Notes: generated by a model from the sequence alone, not told the origin. A DNA stretch of 64,000 bases from an uncultured Peptostreptococcaceae bacterium (GCA_910588185.1 CAJUQR010000007.1:91299-155298), one strand, 5' to 3'; shown: positions 25,182 through 33,791, counted from the first letter of the stretch. Numbers and translations are program-made.

Positions 25182-25820
25182 ATGAATAAGAAGTCAGACT
25201 TTATAATGATTGGTGTTGCTGTAGCTGCTATTATCTGTGCAGCAATAATAAGTTACAATGTATGTGCCAATGATTCACAGCCTCTTCCCATCGACATAAC
25301 TGTCAGAGATTGGTTTATATCACTTAGAAACGATTTTTTAAATATCATAATATCAGCTCTCACTCATCTGAGTGATCCAATCACTATTATATCATTATGT
25401 GCCTTTCTATTAATATTACCAAATAGGAAAACTTATGGCCTTCCTGTTTCATTAGCTGCAATATCGGGGCTTGCAATATATAAACCAATGAAACACTTGT
25501 TTTTAAGAGCAAGACCTGATGTATCACTTCATCTTGTTGAACAAGGCGGATATTCTTTCCCAAGCGGTCACTCCGTTTCATCGGTAATAGTTTTTGGCCT
25601 GTTATTGTATTTGATAAGAAGACATTGTAAAAACAAAATGCTAAAGAATATTTTGTCGGTAATATGCACAATACTAATGCTGCTTATAGGCCCAAGCAGA
25701 CTTTATGTAAGTGTTCACTGGGCGACTGATGTGCTGTGCGGCATGTTTATAGGTCTTGCAGTTCTTGCAATTTCAATATTAATACTCGAAAGGATTTATA
25801 AGAAAAATGAAAGTTTATGA
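25182..25820 (+). CDS. PAP2-family membrane phosphatase
   Basis: 212 residues with about five membrane segments and the three PAP2 motifs: K(x6)RP as KHLFLRARP, PSGH in SFPSGHSVSS and SR(x5)H(x3)D as SRLYVSVHWATD. Such enzymes dephosphorylate phosphatidate, phosphatidylglycerol phosphate or undecaprenyl pyrophosphate; the substrate cannot be told here. A TATAAT at 25,148-25,153 lies 28 bases before the ATG. Its end overlaps cysK by 14 bases. Confidence 0.9.
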   Translation: MNKKSDFIMIGVAVAAIICAAIISYNVCANDSQPLPIDITVRDWFISLRNDFLNIIISALTHLSDPITIISLCAFLLILPNRKTYGLPVSLAAISGLAIYKPMKHLFLRARPDVSLHLVEQGGYSFPSGHSVSSVIVFGLLLYLIRRHCKNKMLKNILSVICTILMLLIGPSRLYVSVHWATDVLCGMFIGLAVLAISILILERIYKKNESL

Positions 25821-26736
25821 TAACATTACACAATTAATAGGAAATACTCCTTTAATAAGACTTCACTCAGTAGAAAAAGCTTTTAATCTGAATGCTAAAA
25901 TCTATGGCAAAGTTGAAGCTTTTAATCCTGCCGGAAGCGCTAAAGACAGGGTTGGTCTTGCCATGATAAACGACGCTGAAAAAAAAGGGCTATTAAAGCC
26001 CGGCGCTACAATTATAGAGCCAACCAGCGGCAATACAGGAATCGGCATTGCCTCAGCAGCAGCATCAAAAGGGTATAAGGTGATTTTAACCATGCCCGAA
26101 ACGATGAGCGTTGAAAGAAGAAATCTTCTTAAAGCCTATGGCGCTAAAGTGGTCATTACAGAAGGTTCAAAGGGTATGCAAGGCGCTATAGACAAGGCAG
26201 AAGAATTGCTCAATGAAATCGAAGGAAGTTTTATTGCAGGTCAGTTTGATAATCCGGCAAATCCTAAAATTCATTATGAAACAACAGGGCCGGAAATATA
26301 TAAAGATCTTGATGGCAATGTAGATATTTTTATCGCCGGTGTAGGAACCGGAGGAACCATAACCGGAGCAGGCAAATATCTCAAAGAGAAAAACCCTGAC
26401 ATAAAGGTAATTGCAATAGAACCCGAAAGTTCACCTCTGCTTTCTCAAGGCAAAGCAGGTTCTCATGGATTACAGGGTATAGGCGCAAATTTCGTTCCTT
26501 CAGTTTTGGATACCAATATTTATGATGAGATATTAACTGTTTCTGAGAAAGATGCCTACGAAAAAGGTAGATTAATAGCATCTAAAGAAGGATTCCTTGT
26601 CGGAATCACGTCCGGCGCTGCTGTACACGGAGCTATTACATGTGCCTTAAGACCAGAAAACAAAGATAAAGTCATAGTTGCCTTTCTCCCTGACACAGGT
26701 GACCGTTATCTTTCTACTCCAATGTTTTCAGAATAA
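25807..26736 (+). CDS. cysK: Cysteine synthase A (O-acetylserine sulfhydrylase)
   Basis: Makes cysteine from O-acetylserine and sulfide with PLP. The 309-residue protein has GNTPLIRL, the PLP lysine in SAKDRVGLAMI, the phosphate loop PTSGNTGIGIA, the second loop GVGTGGTITG and the end FLPDTGDRYLST. NPAGSAKDR replaces the common NPGGSVKDR. The gene starts inside the end of the PAP2 gene, so the two are cotranscribed. No serine acetyltransferase gene is nearby. Confidence 0.95.
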   Translation: MKVYDNITQLIGNTPLIRLHSVEKAFNLNAKIYGKVEAFNPAGSAKDRVGLAMINDAEKKGLLKPGATIIEPTSGNTGIGIASAAASKGYKVILTMPETMSVERRNLLKAYGAKVVITEGSKGMQGAIDKAEELLNEIEGSFIAGQFDNPANPKIHYETTGPEIYKDLDGNVDIFIAGVGTGGTITGAGKYLKEKNPDIKVIAIEPESSPLLSQGKAGSHGLQGIGANFVPSVLDTNIYDEILTVSEKDAYEKGRLIASKEGFLVGITSGAAVHGAITCALRPENKDKVIVAFLPDTGDRYLSTPMFSE

Positions 26737-26767
26737 CTTTATTTGAATTTATTAAGGAGCGCAATAT

Positions 26768-27928
26768 ATGAAACTCACAGTAAAAGATCTTTTTAATATA
26801 CCTATATTGAGCAACTTCAAACTCATAGCTGGCGGTAGCGGACTTAACAAACCGGTAAACTTTGTTGAAATACTTGATTTTGAGTTTGCGCAAGGAGTTA
26901 ATCTGCCGAGGGAGCATATTTTTGATGGTGAAAGTATCGCTCTTACCAGCCTTTTATTTGCCAAAGATGATCCTGACCTCATAACCTCTGCTGTTAAAAG
27001 TCTCTTTGATCTTAATGTAAGCGCTCTTGCATACAAACCCATTTTATTTAAAGAGCTTCCAAAAGAAACATTAGACTTTGCCAATGCAAACAATTTTCCT
27101 ATTTTAGAGTTCGGCGGTGACGAATATTTTGAGCCCATAATATTAGCCATAAATCAAGAGCTTGCTAAAGATAACGACGTTGCTGCTATTGAAAGGGATT
27201 TAATTAGGGTTGTTGAACAAGATATGACTCCTAAGGAAGAGGCAAAATTATACAAGAAAATTAATATTAAATTCAAAAACTTTGTAAGAGTCGTATCTAT
27301 TAAAGATCCTAGGCACAATTCTGATGAAAGCATAACTACTTTAATAAGAAAAATGCAAGGGTCTTCAAAATTAACCGAAAAATCTGCCATATGTAAATAT
27401 AACGACAATTATTTTGTTATTTTAAGTCAGGATGAACCGGACAAACAAAGATTTCGTGCTTTGCTGGAGGATATAATGTTTGCACTGCAAATAGATAACT
27501 ACGGCACTGTTTGCGGAGTAAGTTCTATACATCAAATTTCCAACAAGTTTGGGCAGGCTATAAGAGAAGCTTTCTGGGCCAGAAATGTGGCAATAATAGA
27601 AAATGTTCCAGTACGTTTTTATGATGAAATCGGTATTTACAGGTTGGTTGCGCCAGAAATAAATAATTCTAACGTAATCAGTTATATGGAAGAGTATCTT
27701 GCTCCTCTATTATGTAATAATGAAGAACTTTTAAATACAGCTTGTACATATATCAAATCCAAAGGTGATTTAGACAAAACTGCCGAATCTCTTTACTGTC
27801 ATAAAAATACTGTACGATACAGATTAAATAAAATTCATGAAATATTAGACCCTAAAAGTAACGAAAAAGAATTTAACGAAAACCTATCCATTGCAATAAG
27901 AATATACTTGTTTAGTCAATTTTTATAA
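26768..27928 (+). CDS. PucR-family transcriptional regulator
   Basis: 386 residues. The N-terminal PucR ligand domain (1-120: LTVKDLFNIPILSNFKLIAG) is followed by a GGDEF-like middle region and a C-terminal HTH_30 (ESLYCHKNTVRYRLNKIHEI). PucR-type proteins often control purine or amino-acid catabolism. It follows cysK by 31 bases with its own ribosome site AAGGAG, so it may be in the cysK transcript, but a regulatory link to cysteine is only a guess. Confidence 0.88.
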   Translation: MKLTVKDLFNIPILSNFKLIAGGSGLNKPVNFVEILDFEFAQGVNLPREHIFDGESIALTSLLFAKDDPDLITSAVKSLFDLNVSALAYKPILFKELPKETLDFANANNFPILEFGGDEYFEPIILAINQELAKDNDVAAIERDLIRVVEQDMTPKEEAKLYKKINIKFKNFVRVVSIKDPRHNSDESITTLIRKMQGSSKLTEKSAICKYNDNYFVILSQDEPDKQRFRALLEDIMFALQIDNYGTVCGVSSIHQISNKFGQAIREAFWARNVAIIENVPVRFYDEIGIYRLVAPEINNSNVISYMEEYLAPLLCNNEELLNTACTYIKSKGDLDKTAESLYCHKNTVRYRLNKIHEILDPKSNEKEFNENLSIAIRIYLFSQFL

Positions 27929-27965
27929 CTCAGTGAAAAAATAATTATTATAAGACACCATGAAT

Positions 27966-27995
27966 AAAAAACCGGCAATTTGAGGCCGGTTTTTG
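27966..27995 (+). terminator. Terminator after the PucR-type regulator gene
   Basis: AAAAACCGGC and GCCGGTTTTT enclose an eight-base loop and end in T5. It lies 37 bases after the stop codon. Confidence 0.88.
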
Positions 27996-28058
27996 TATAT
28001 TTTACAAAAGTTGTATTGATTTTTTGTAAAATAATATAAAGATTTTATATCTTTTCTT

Positions 28059-28192
28059 TGTTATAATCTATTTTGTTAAGTCACAAACAATTGTCATGCT
28101 TCCTTTAAATAGCAAGGCTGCTGGCCTTTAGATATGTTAACATTCAGTTTTAAAACCAGCCTTGCAATTAGGGAGCACTCAATCTATTTTTT
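28059..28192 (+). ncRNA. Candidate small structured RNA
   Basis: An extended -10 (TGTTATAAT, 28,059-28,067) is followed, 29 bases on, by a long two-part hairpin. TGCTTCCT (28,097-28,104) pairs with AGGGAGCA (28,170-28,177), and after a small internal loop GCAAGGCTG pairs with CAGCCTTGC. A CTATTTTTT run ends it at 28,192. No open reading frame or downstream gene on this strand uses it. It does not carry the SRP or tmRNA core motifs. It is not assigned to a known RNA family. Confidence 0.45.
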
Positions 28193-28235
28193 AAAAGTTT
28201 ACCCAGATAAGTCTTTTAATAAATAAAACACACAC

Positions 28236-28784
28236 CTATCGCAGGACGGAGCCGGGATTCCTATCAAAATAGATACTTTTAGATGTAGAATTAAGTGGTA
28301 TTCCATAACAAACTTTTACATCTCTGGGTAAAAAGCCTATTTTGATAGCCCCTTTACCTGCGGAGTACATGACACGATTATCAATACGATGATCTGCTGC
28401 TACAGATACAGCAGAACCTATAGCAATACCAAGGTCGGTTACATTGAATGCACAATTTGTACCGGCTTTTTTCATTTGTGCACAGTTCTCAAATCCACAA
28501 AATCCACAGCTCCCTAGCCCAAATGGACTGTCTATACATCCTATAAGTACTACACATATGCTAGAATCTACATTGCCTGCATCTCTGACAATAAAATCTT
28601 CATTGTATTCTTTTCCAATCTTCCTCATAGCATCTGCCAGCTGCTTTTTTTCTTCGCCTGTGACTACTGCTGCAACTACAGTATCCCTGCCGCTTCCCTT
28701 TGGCGCGGTTTTCGCTGCTGTCACCATCAAATCTGCAACAGTCAAAACAGCGTCTCTTTCTGATTGTTCCATTGTTTTTATCAT
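28236..28784 (-). CDS. DUF2148 ferredoxin-like protein
   Basis: 182 residues. Two cysteine clusters are visible, including CGFCGFENC with a nearby CAF and an earlier CI pair, as in DUF2148 proteins. These are annotated as ferredoxin-domain proteins and may bind an iron-sulfur cluster. The segments ERDAVLTVADLMVTAAKTAP and FNVTDLGIAIGSAVSVAADH are typical. I chose the ATG behind AGAGAGGAC; a TTG two codons earlier is possible. Physiological role unknown. Confidence 0.85.
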   Translation of the reverse strand: MIKTMEQSERDAVLTVADLMVTAAKTAPKGSGRDTVVAAVVTGEEKKQLADAMRKIGKEYNEDFIVRDAGNVDSSICVVLIGCIDSPFGLGSCGFCGFENCAQMKKAGTNCAFNVTDLGIAIGSAVSVAADHRIDNRVMYSAGKGAIKIGFLPRDVKVCYGIPLNSTSKSIYFDRNPGSVLR

Positions 28785-28905
28785 AATCAAGTCCTCTCTA
28801 CAAAATCATTATTCTTTTATTGCTTAATATAATTATACATAACCTTGCTACACCGGTAAAGTTGTTATAGAATATAATCAACAAATTTTAGGAGAGTAAC
28901 TTAAG

Positions 28906-29829
28906 ATGAATAAACCGATTTTAGTCATAATGGCCGCAGGCATGGGCAGCCGCTTTGGCGGACTCAAGCAAATTGAGCCTGTCAGCGACAAAGGAGATAT
29001 AATTTTAGATTTTTCTTTATACGATGCTCGCTTGGCAGGATTTGAAAAAGCCATCTTTATTATAAAAAAAGAAAACGAACAGGACTTTAGAAATCTTATA
29101 GATAACAAAGCCGGTAAGTACATGGAAGTAGAATATGTTTATCAGGAGTTAAACGACTTACCTTCAGGCTATCTTATGCCTACAAACAGGGAAAAACCTT
29201 GGGGCACGGCTCATGCAGTATTATCAGCCAGAAACGCTGCCAATAATTCTCCCATCGCTGTTATAAATGCTGACGATTATTATGGACCTGAAGCTTTTAA
29301 AAATATATATGACTTCCTTCTTTCTGCTGTTGATAACGAAAAATATCAATACTGCATGGTTGGATATCAAATCGAAAATACACTCACCGAAAATGGTCAT
29401 GTGTCTCGCGGTGTATGCCAAACTTCTGAAGATGGCAAGCTGACAAAAATTACAGAGCGCACTAAAATACAGTGGCAAGGGGAAAAAATCGTCTATACTG
29501 AAAATGACGGCAATACATGGGAAGAACTTCCGCCGGGCACTATCGTTTCGATGAACTTTTGGGGATTTACGCCGTCAATGATGAAAGAAATGGAAGCAAG
29601 ATTTCCTGCCTTTCTCGATAATGCCCTATCAGAAAATCCAACAAAAGGAGAATTCTTTTTGCCAGGAGTTGTAGATGAGCTTATTCAGGAAGATAAAGCC
29701 GAAGTAAAAGTACTAAAGTCTACCGACCGCTGGTACGGTGTTACCTACAAAGAAGATAAGGAAAGCGTAGTATCTGCTATAAAATCAATGAAAGAGAATG
29801 GAATTTACCCTGAGATTTTGTGGAAATAA
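28906..29829 (+). CDS. Sugar-nucleotide-type nucleotidyltransferase
   Basis: 307 residues. The N-terminal signature MAAGMGSRFGGLKQIEPV is that of NTP_transferase enzymes, which couple NTP and a sugar phosphate. The Mg-binding aspartates appear in VINADDYYGPEA. A C-terminal half with KSTDRWYGVTYKEDKESV follows. No hexapeptide-repeat domain is present, so it is not a GlmU/GlgC type. The exact substrate is unclear. It is a single gene with ribosome site TAGGAGAG and its own terminator. Confidence 0.87.
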   Translation: MNKPILVIMAAGMGSRFGGLKQIEPVSDKGDIILDFSLYDARLAGFEKAIFIIKKENEQDFRNLIDNKAGKYMEVEYVYQELNDLPSGYLMPTNREKPWGTAHAVLSARNAANNSPIAVINADDYYGPEAFKNIYDFLLSAVDNEKYQYCMVGYQIENTLTENGHVSRGVCQTSEDGKLTKITERTKIQWQGEKIVYTENDGNTWEELPPGTIVSMNFWGFTPSMMKEMEARFPAFLDNALSENPTKGEFFLPGVVDELIQEDKAEVKVLKSTDRWYGVTYKEDKESVVSAIKSMKENGIYPEILWK

Positions 29830-29850
29830 TCTTTTCTATTTAAATTACTA

Positions 29851-29880
29851 TAAAGGACGGCCAATTAGCCGTCCTTTTTC
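29851..29880. terminator. Terminator between the nucleotidyltransferase and a membrane protein gene
   Basis: AAAGGACGGC and GCCGTCCTTT around a six-base loop, followed by TTC on plus and preceded by a T-rich stretch on minus. It can serve both converging genes. Confidence 0.85.
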
Positions 29881-29884
29881 AAAA

Positions 29885-30610
29885 CTATCTTTTTATGGTT
29901 ATTGACCCTACTGACAATGCAAAGTCCTCAATTTTAACATCAAAATTATCTTCTTTTTCATACGCTTTAATTCCATCGTTGTTATAAACACCCATTGTTA
30001 TTTTAAAGCATTGATCCTCATCATAATTCCCCATAAACATATATGTCCTGCTGTCAGTCATTTCAACCACAGCCGAGGTTCCCATCATTTCTTTGCTCTG
30101 TATATCTTCGAAAGTACCGCCATAAGACATGGCTGATACAAGCTCTTCTTTGCCTATATACGTGGCAAAACATATAAAGTCAGGATGAAAATCATCAGGT
30201 GCTGTTTTGCTTGTAAATACTATAAAATTAAAATCCCCTTCTGTATATTCATTACGCAAATATCCCTCATTCTCATCCTTGGAATAAACTTTTGCAAAAG
30301 ATGCATCATCCAAACTATATCTAGATGAATATCCTACAAACTGATAATCGTCAGTGTCAATAACCGCATAATTATTCCTGCTGAAAGTCATAGGCTCCTG
30401 AGAGGATAAAACTGAAGAAACACTTATTAAAATCAGCAAAATTATAACGATGATTACAGTCATTTTAGGTACACCTATCATAGATTTCGTACGGATTTTT
30501 CCATCATGAACTGCCTTATTAATTCTACTAGTATACAGTAAATAGTAAACTCCCCAAATTATCAATGCTATAATAAAGAATACACTGACAAGCGCTAATA
30601 TATTAAACAT
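29885..30610 (-). CDS. Two-helix membrane protein paired with a LytTR regulator
   Basis: 241 residues. Hydrophobic helices at about 3-26 and 50-68 are joined by a short basic cytoplasmic loop (NKAVHDGKIRTKS), then an extracellular domain of about 170 residues. No family is recognised. It lies 11 bases after a LytTR-only regulator gene on the same strand. In the LytTR regulatory systems of streptococci (for example HdrRM and BrsRM) such a membrane partner holds the regulator in check. The same role here is inference from gene order. Confidence 0.7.
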   Translation of the reverse strand: MFNILALVSVFFIIALIIWGVYYLLYTSRINKAVHDGKIRTKSMIGVPKMTVIIVIILLILISVSSVLSSQEPMTFSRNNYAVIDTDDYQFVGYSSRYSLDDASFAKVYSKDENEGYLRNEYTEGDFNFIVFTSKTAPDDFHPDFICFATYIGKEELVSAMSYGGTFEDIQSKEMMGTSAVVEMTDSRTYMFMGNYDEDQCFKITMGVYNNDGIKAYEKEDNFDVKIEDFALSVGSITIKR

Positions 30611-30621
30611 TTATCCCCCTC

Positions 30622-31068
30622 CTATATACCGAAAAAGTCTTTAAACTTGTAATAATATGTCCTTGTAACATCAACGATACTATTGTCTTCTAAGGTCAAT
30701 AGGTATTTGCAGCTTAAAGACGGTTTGATTTTTTTAATTGATTTTCTTGCAATAATAACAGAATTACTGATTCTAATAAAATCATCTGATGAAAGCTCTC
30801 CCTCAAATTGGTACAATCTTTTATCGGATTTATAGCATTTGCCGTTATACAAATGAATAAACACATCCCTGCCTAAAGACTCTATATAACAAATCTCATG
30901 TAAAGACACTACAATAATCTCGTTATCCTTTCTGCACCGGATTTTATCCTCATCTGTCTCCTCAATTAGAACAAATTCTGCATTTTCACTTATTTCAATA
31001 TTCCTGTCCTGCAATTCTTTAATAATCTCAGGTTCTCTTTCGATACTGACACGTAACTTTAACCGCAT
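30622..31068 (-). CDS. LytTR-domain transcriptional regulator without receiver
   Basis: 148 residues. A short N-terminal part of about 45 residues precedes a LytTR DNA-binding domain (about 50-148: IIVVSLHEICYIESLGRDVF, FIRISNSVIIARKSIKKIKP). There is no response-regulator receiver domain, so it is not a classic two-component regulator. Ribosome site AAAGGAGG. It is divergent from rpsF and precedes the membrane protein gene. Confidence 0.87.
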   Translation of the reverse strand: MRLKLRVSIEREPEIIKELQDRNIEISENAEFVLIEETDEDKIRCRKDNEIIVVSLHEICYIESLGRDVFIHLYNGKCYKSDKRLYQFEGELSSDDFIRISNSVIIARKSIKKIKPSLSCKYLLTLEDNSIVDVTRTYYYKFKDFFGI

Positions 31069-31187
31069 GCCTTTACCTCCTTTGTATCTTTATTATATTA
31101 ACGATGTATTAATTTTCAATAGTCTCGGAATAGAATGCACATTCCAAATACATAATTTACACAAATACTCTCTTTTTCAAAAAAAGC

Positions 31188-31215
31188 TTGCAATTTCAAT
31201 ATTTTATAGTATAAT
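31188..31215 (+). promoter_or_regulatory. Promoter of the rpsF-ssb-rpsR operon
   Basis: TTGCAA (31,188-31,193) and TATAAT (31,210-31,215) with a 16-base spacer, giving a leader of about 70 bases before rpsF. Confidence 0.65.
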
Positions 31216-31222
31216 TATAAAG

Positions 31223-31265
31223 CACGAGTTTTTTCGTGTAATCTCTGCGACAGGAAAACTGTCGC
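31223..31265 (+). promoter_or_regulatory. Structured leader of rpsF
   Basis: Two hairpins lie between the promoter and the ribosome site: CACGA...TCGTG (31,223-31,237) and GCGACAG-GAAAA-CTGTCGC (31,247-31,265). rpsF leaders in many bacteria fold into a site bound by the S6:S18 complex for feedback control. I could not confirm the conserved bulge of that motif here, so the assignment is tentative. Confidence 0.4.
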
Positions 31266-31294
31266 CATATAGTCCACAGGGAGGTGAAAAAACA

Positions 31295-31582
31295 ATGAGA
31301 AATTACGAAGTTACATTCATTATCGATCCTGCTTTAGAAGACGCTAAAAAGGATGCGACAGTCGAAACGGTTCAATCTATCATTGCAGCTGACGGTGAAG
31401 TTGAAAAAGTTGATGTCTGGGGAATGAAGAAGCTTGCTTATCCTATTAACAAAAAGGATGAAGGTTATTACGTAGTAATTACTTTTAAGGCTGGTGCTGA
31501 TTTACCTAAGGAATTAGACAGAAGACTTAGAATTTCAGATAACGTTGTAAGACACATCATCGTTAATATGGATGATAAATAG
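31295..31582 (+). CDS. rpsF: Ribosomal protein S6
   Basis: 95 residues of the small subunit. MRNYEVTFIIDPALED, the WGMKKLAYPINKKDEGYYVV segment and LRISDNVVRHIIV are typical of S6. The ATG behind AGGGAGGTG was chosen; the frame is open upstream for 76 codons, but this covers the promoter and is not coding. It is followed by ssb and rpsR, the standard operon. Confidence 0.97.
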   Translation: MRNYEVTFIIDPALEDAKKDATVETVQSIIAADGEVEKVDVWGMKKLAYPINKKDEGYYVVITFKAGADLPKELDRRLRISDNVVRHIIVNMDDK

Positions 31583-31596
31583 AATCGAGGTGTAGG

Positions 31597-32004
31597 ATGA
31601 ATAGTGTTGTTTTAATCGGAAGATTAACAAGAGACCCTGAGCTTCGCTATACTGCCGGAACACAGATGGCGGTAGCAACATTCACAGTTGCCATCGACAG
31701 ACCTGTAAGAGCAGGCGGCGAAAGACAGACTGACTTTCCTAGAGTTACAGTATTCGGCAAACAAGCAGAAAACTGCGAAAAATTCTTGGCAAAGGGCAGA
31801 ATGGTAGGTGTTCAGGGAAGACTGCAAACAGGCAGCTACACTAACAAAGACGGTGCTACCGTATACACTACAGATGTCGTAGCCGACAGAGTAGAATTCT
31901 TAGAATGGGGCGATAAACCTCAGGGAAGTTCATCATCACAAAGCTCAAGAGTCGATGATGCACCTGCAGGATTTTCTGCCATAGATGAAGACATCCCATT
32001 CTAG
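31597..32004 (+). CDS. ssb: Single-stranded DNA-binding protein
   Basis: 135 residues. The OB-fold opens MNSVVLIGRLTRDPELRYT and continues through FPRVTVFGKQAENCEKFLAK and RLQTGSYTNKDGATVYTT. The linker is short and serine-rich, and the acidic tail DEDIPF that recruits repair and replication proteins is intact. It sits between rpsF and rpsR. Confidence 0.97.
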   Translation: MNSVVLIGRLTRDPELRYTAGTQMAVATFTVAIDRPVRAGGERQTDFPRVTVFGKQAENCEKFLAKGRMVGVQGRLQTGSYTNKDGATVYTTDVVADRVEFLEWGDKPQGSSSSQSSRVDDAPAGFSAIDEDIPF

Positions 32005-32032
32005 TACAATAAGCAGAAAGGAGATAACAGCC

Positions 32033-32266
32033 ATGGAAAAAAGACGTGGTGGCGGCATGAGAAGAAAAAAAGTTTGCCAGTTCTGCGCTGACAAGACAGA
32101 AGCTATCGATTACAAGGACGTTGAAAAACTGAGAAAATATGTAACCGAAAGAGGCAAAATTTTACCTAAGAGAATCACAGGTACATGCGCAATGCATCAG
32201 AGAGAAGTAACAACTGCTATCAAGAGAGCAAGAATCGTTGCACTTCTTCCTTACGTTGCAGATTAA
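32033..32266 (+). CDS. rpsR: Ribosomal protein S18
   Basis: 77 residues, binding S6 in the small subunit. KRRGGGMRRKKVCQFCADK, YKDVEKLRKYVTERGKILPK and GTCAMHQREVTTAIKRAR are diagnostic. Two cysteines in CQFC recall the zinc-type form. The ATG behind AAAGGAG was chosen. It is the last gene of the operon. Confidence 0.97.
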   Translation: MEKRRGGGMRRKKVCQFCADKTEAIDYKDVEKLRKYVTERGKILPKRITGTCAMHQREVTTAIKRARIVALLPYVAD

Positions 32267-32283
32267 TTTATTTTATCGTTAGT

Positions 32284-32317
32284 AAACCCCAAAAGATAAA
32301 TGTTTTGGGGTTTTTTG
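32284..32317 (+). terminator. Terminator of the rpsF operon
   Basis: AAACCCCAAAA and TTTTGGGGTTT form an 11-bp stem that ends in a T run, 18 bases after rpsR. Confidence 0.9.
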
Positions 32318-32331
32318 TTTGCAGTCACAAC

Positions 32332-32359
32332 AAAAAAGCCAGGCGCTCAAGCACCCGGC
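32332..32359 (-). terminator. Terminator of coaX
   Basis: On the minus strand GCCGGGTGC and GCGCCTGGC pair with wobble pairs around a four-base loop and are followed by T6, 10 bases after the coaX stop. Confidence 0.8.
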
Positions 32360-32369
32360 ATAATCGACA

Positions 32370-33140
32370 TTAATTGTTTTCGTTTTTGCTATAAATAATT
32401 ACAAGTCCTTTTAACATCAAATCATCATCAAGAATTATTTTTCTTTTGCAAAGAGGCACAACCACACCGGCAAGACCTCCTGTTGCAATAACAGTGCACT
32501 TTTGTCCAAGCTCCTCCTCAATATGGCCTATTATGCCATCGATACTGCTTGCCGCAGAATACATTATTCCGCTTTTTAGACATTCAACAGTATTTTTTCC
32601 TATAACTCTCTTAGGTGTATCAAAACCTATCTTAGGAAGCTGGGAAGTTTTATTAAAAAGAGCGTCAGCAGAAACAGCCATGCCTGTAGTTATAACTCCA
32701 CCCAGGTAATTACAGTTTTTATCTATAACCGAAAAGGTCGTTGCTGTGCCCATATCTATGATTATCTGAGGCGTCGGGTATCCATGTATACCTGCAACAG
32801 CATCTACCACCAAATCACTTCCAAGCTGTGCCGGATCATCAATAAGTATTCTGATTCCTGTCTTAACTCCGGGACCTACTACAACAATCTTTGCGTTGGT
32901 AAGTTTCTCTATTGCACGTTTAAATGTATTAGTTATAGATGGCACAACCGATGACATTACCACGCCTCTTATCATATCTGTAGTAACTTTATGCATCTCA
33001 AGAGCGGTTTTAATCATTACAGCGTATTCTAAGTCCGTAGTTCTCTGATTGCTGGATATTCTTTCTCTAAAAACAATCTGCTTTCCGTCAAAACATCCCA
33101 TGACAATGTTCGTATTGCCTATATCTATTGCTAAAATCAT
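32370..33140 (-). CDS. coaX: Type III pantothenate kinase
   Basis: Phosphorylates pantothenate, the first step of coenzyme A synthesis. The 256-residue ASKHA-fold protein has the phosphate loop AIDIGNTNIVMGCF, the PGVKTGIRILIDDPAQLGSD segment with the catalytic aspartate region, IIDMGTATTFSVID and VIATGGLAG. It faces coaBC across a 750-bp repeat-rich gap, so two CoA genes are divergent neighbours. Confidence 0.95.
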   Translation of the reverse strand: MILAIDIGNTNIVMGCFDGKQIVFRERISSNQRTTDLEYAVMIKTALEMHKVTTDMIRGVVMSSVVPSITNTFKRAIEKLTNAKIVVVGPGVKTGIRILIDDPAQLGSDLVVDAVAGIHGYPTPQIIIDMGTATTFSVIDKNCNYLGGVITTGMAVSADALFNKTSQLPKIGFDTPKRVIGKNTVECLKSGIMYSAASSIDGIIGHIEEELGQKCTVIATGGLAGVVVPLCKRKIILDDDLMLKGLVIIYSKNENN

Positions 33141-33287
33141 TTTTCTTCTCCTATGTAAATAGTTTTTTTATATCTCTGTTGACAAAAATATATTTTTTTA
33201 ATTAAAATGTCAATATTTTATTGGTTATAATACATTTTTTAATGTTTATGGATTAGTACGTTGACAAAATTGCCAATTTCGTAAGCT

Positions 33288-33404
33288 TTTTTACAACATT
33301 TCAGCGGTTTGGTCGTCTTTTTGATATTATTTTTTTAATTTTCGTCAATCGTTATATCTGTTTCGACAAGTTTAGACGCAATTAAAAGTGAAATGTTGTA
33401 AAAA
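33288..33404. repeat. 16-bp perfect inverted repeat in the coaX-coaBC gap
   Basis: TTTTTACAACATTTCA at 33,288-33,303 is exactly complementary to 33,389-33,404. The right arm is also the start of dispersed repeat copy D. The enclosed 85 bases are AT-rich and non-coding. Confidence 0.75.
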
Positions 33405-33588
33405 TAGGCCAATCTTTTATTTTTTTACAACAAGTCTAAAGTCAAATGTTAGTCATCAATGACTTTTACCGCTATTTTAACTTGGCTAAAAAACTAACGC
33501 CAGCAGTACCGATATACTTAAATCTCAGCAACCATTATATCACAAATCAACAAAACTTCTATAGATTTATTATGTTTTGTGATATAAT
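33390..33588. repeat. Dispersed modular repeat, copy D
   Basis: The start module GAAATGTTGTAAAAAT and the 36-base end module (33,508-33,543) match copy C at 24,948-25,069. Just beyond, CATTATATCACAAA (about 33,533-33,546) is inverted at 33,575-33,588 as TTTGTGATATAATG. The element lies on the coaBC side of the gap and is non-coding. Confidence 0.65.
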
Positions 33589-33667
33589 GAACGCATTGAT
33601 TGTATTATTCGGCGTTGCCGCAAGGTGGCGTTCATTGAAGCCCAGCGATATATCCTTGCAGCTGAGT

Positions 33668-33734
33668 TATAATAACCTCACGGCGCTGGCAAAATCAAAG
33701 ATTTTGGCGCCTGAGAGAACATTGAATCATAATT
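33668..33734. repeat. 67-bp direct repeat, unit 1
   Basis: Nearly identical to unit 2 at 33,792-33,858 (period 124 bp). Each unit folds as GGCGC...GCGCC with an inner AAAATC-AAA-GATTTT stem. Between the units are three more hairpins: CTGTGCT-TTC-AGCACAG, GCAGC-TACC-GCTGC and GCGGCAT-AA-ATGCCGC. Confidence 0.85.
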
Positions 33735-33791
33735 TCTGTGCTTTCAGCACAGGCAGCTACCGCTGCTGCGGCATAAATGCCGCAATTATGG

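Noticed and set aside
24905..25189. Possible 94-residue gene upstream of the PAP2 gene
   Set aside because: It consists of the dispersed repeat modules and the PAP2 promoter, and its frame is not protein-like.
28097..28192. Assignment of the structured RNA to SRP or 6S RNA
   Set aside because: The SRP core (GGAAGGAAGCAG-type) is absent on both strands and the length is too short for 6S RNA, so it was left unnamed.
31067..31294. N-terminal extension of S6
   Set aside because: It would translate the promoter and leader; the strong ribosome site is at the internal ATG.
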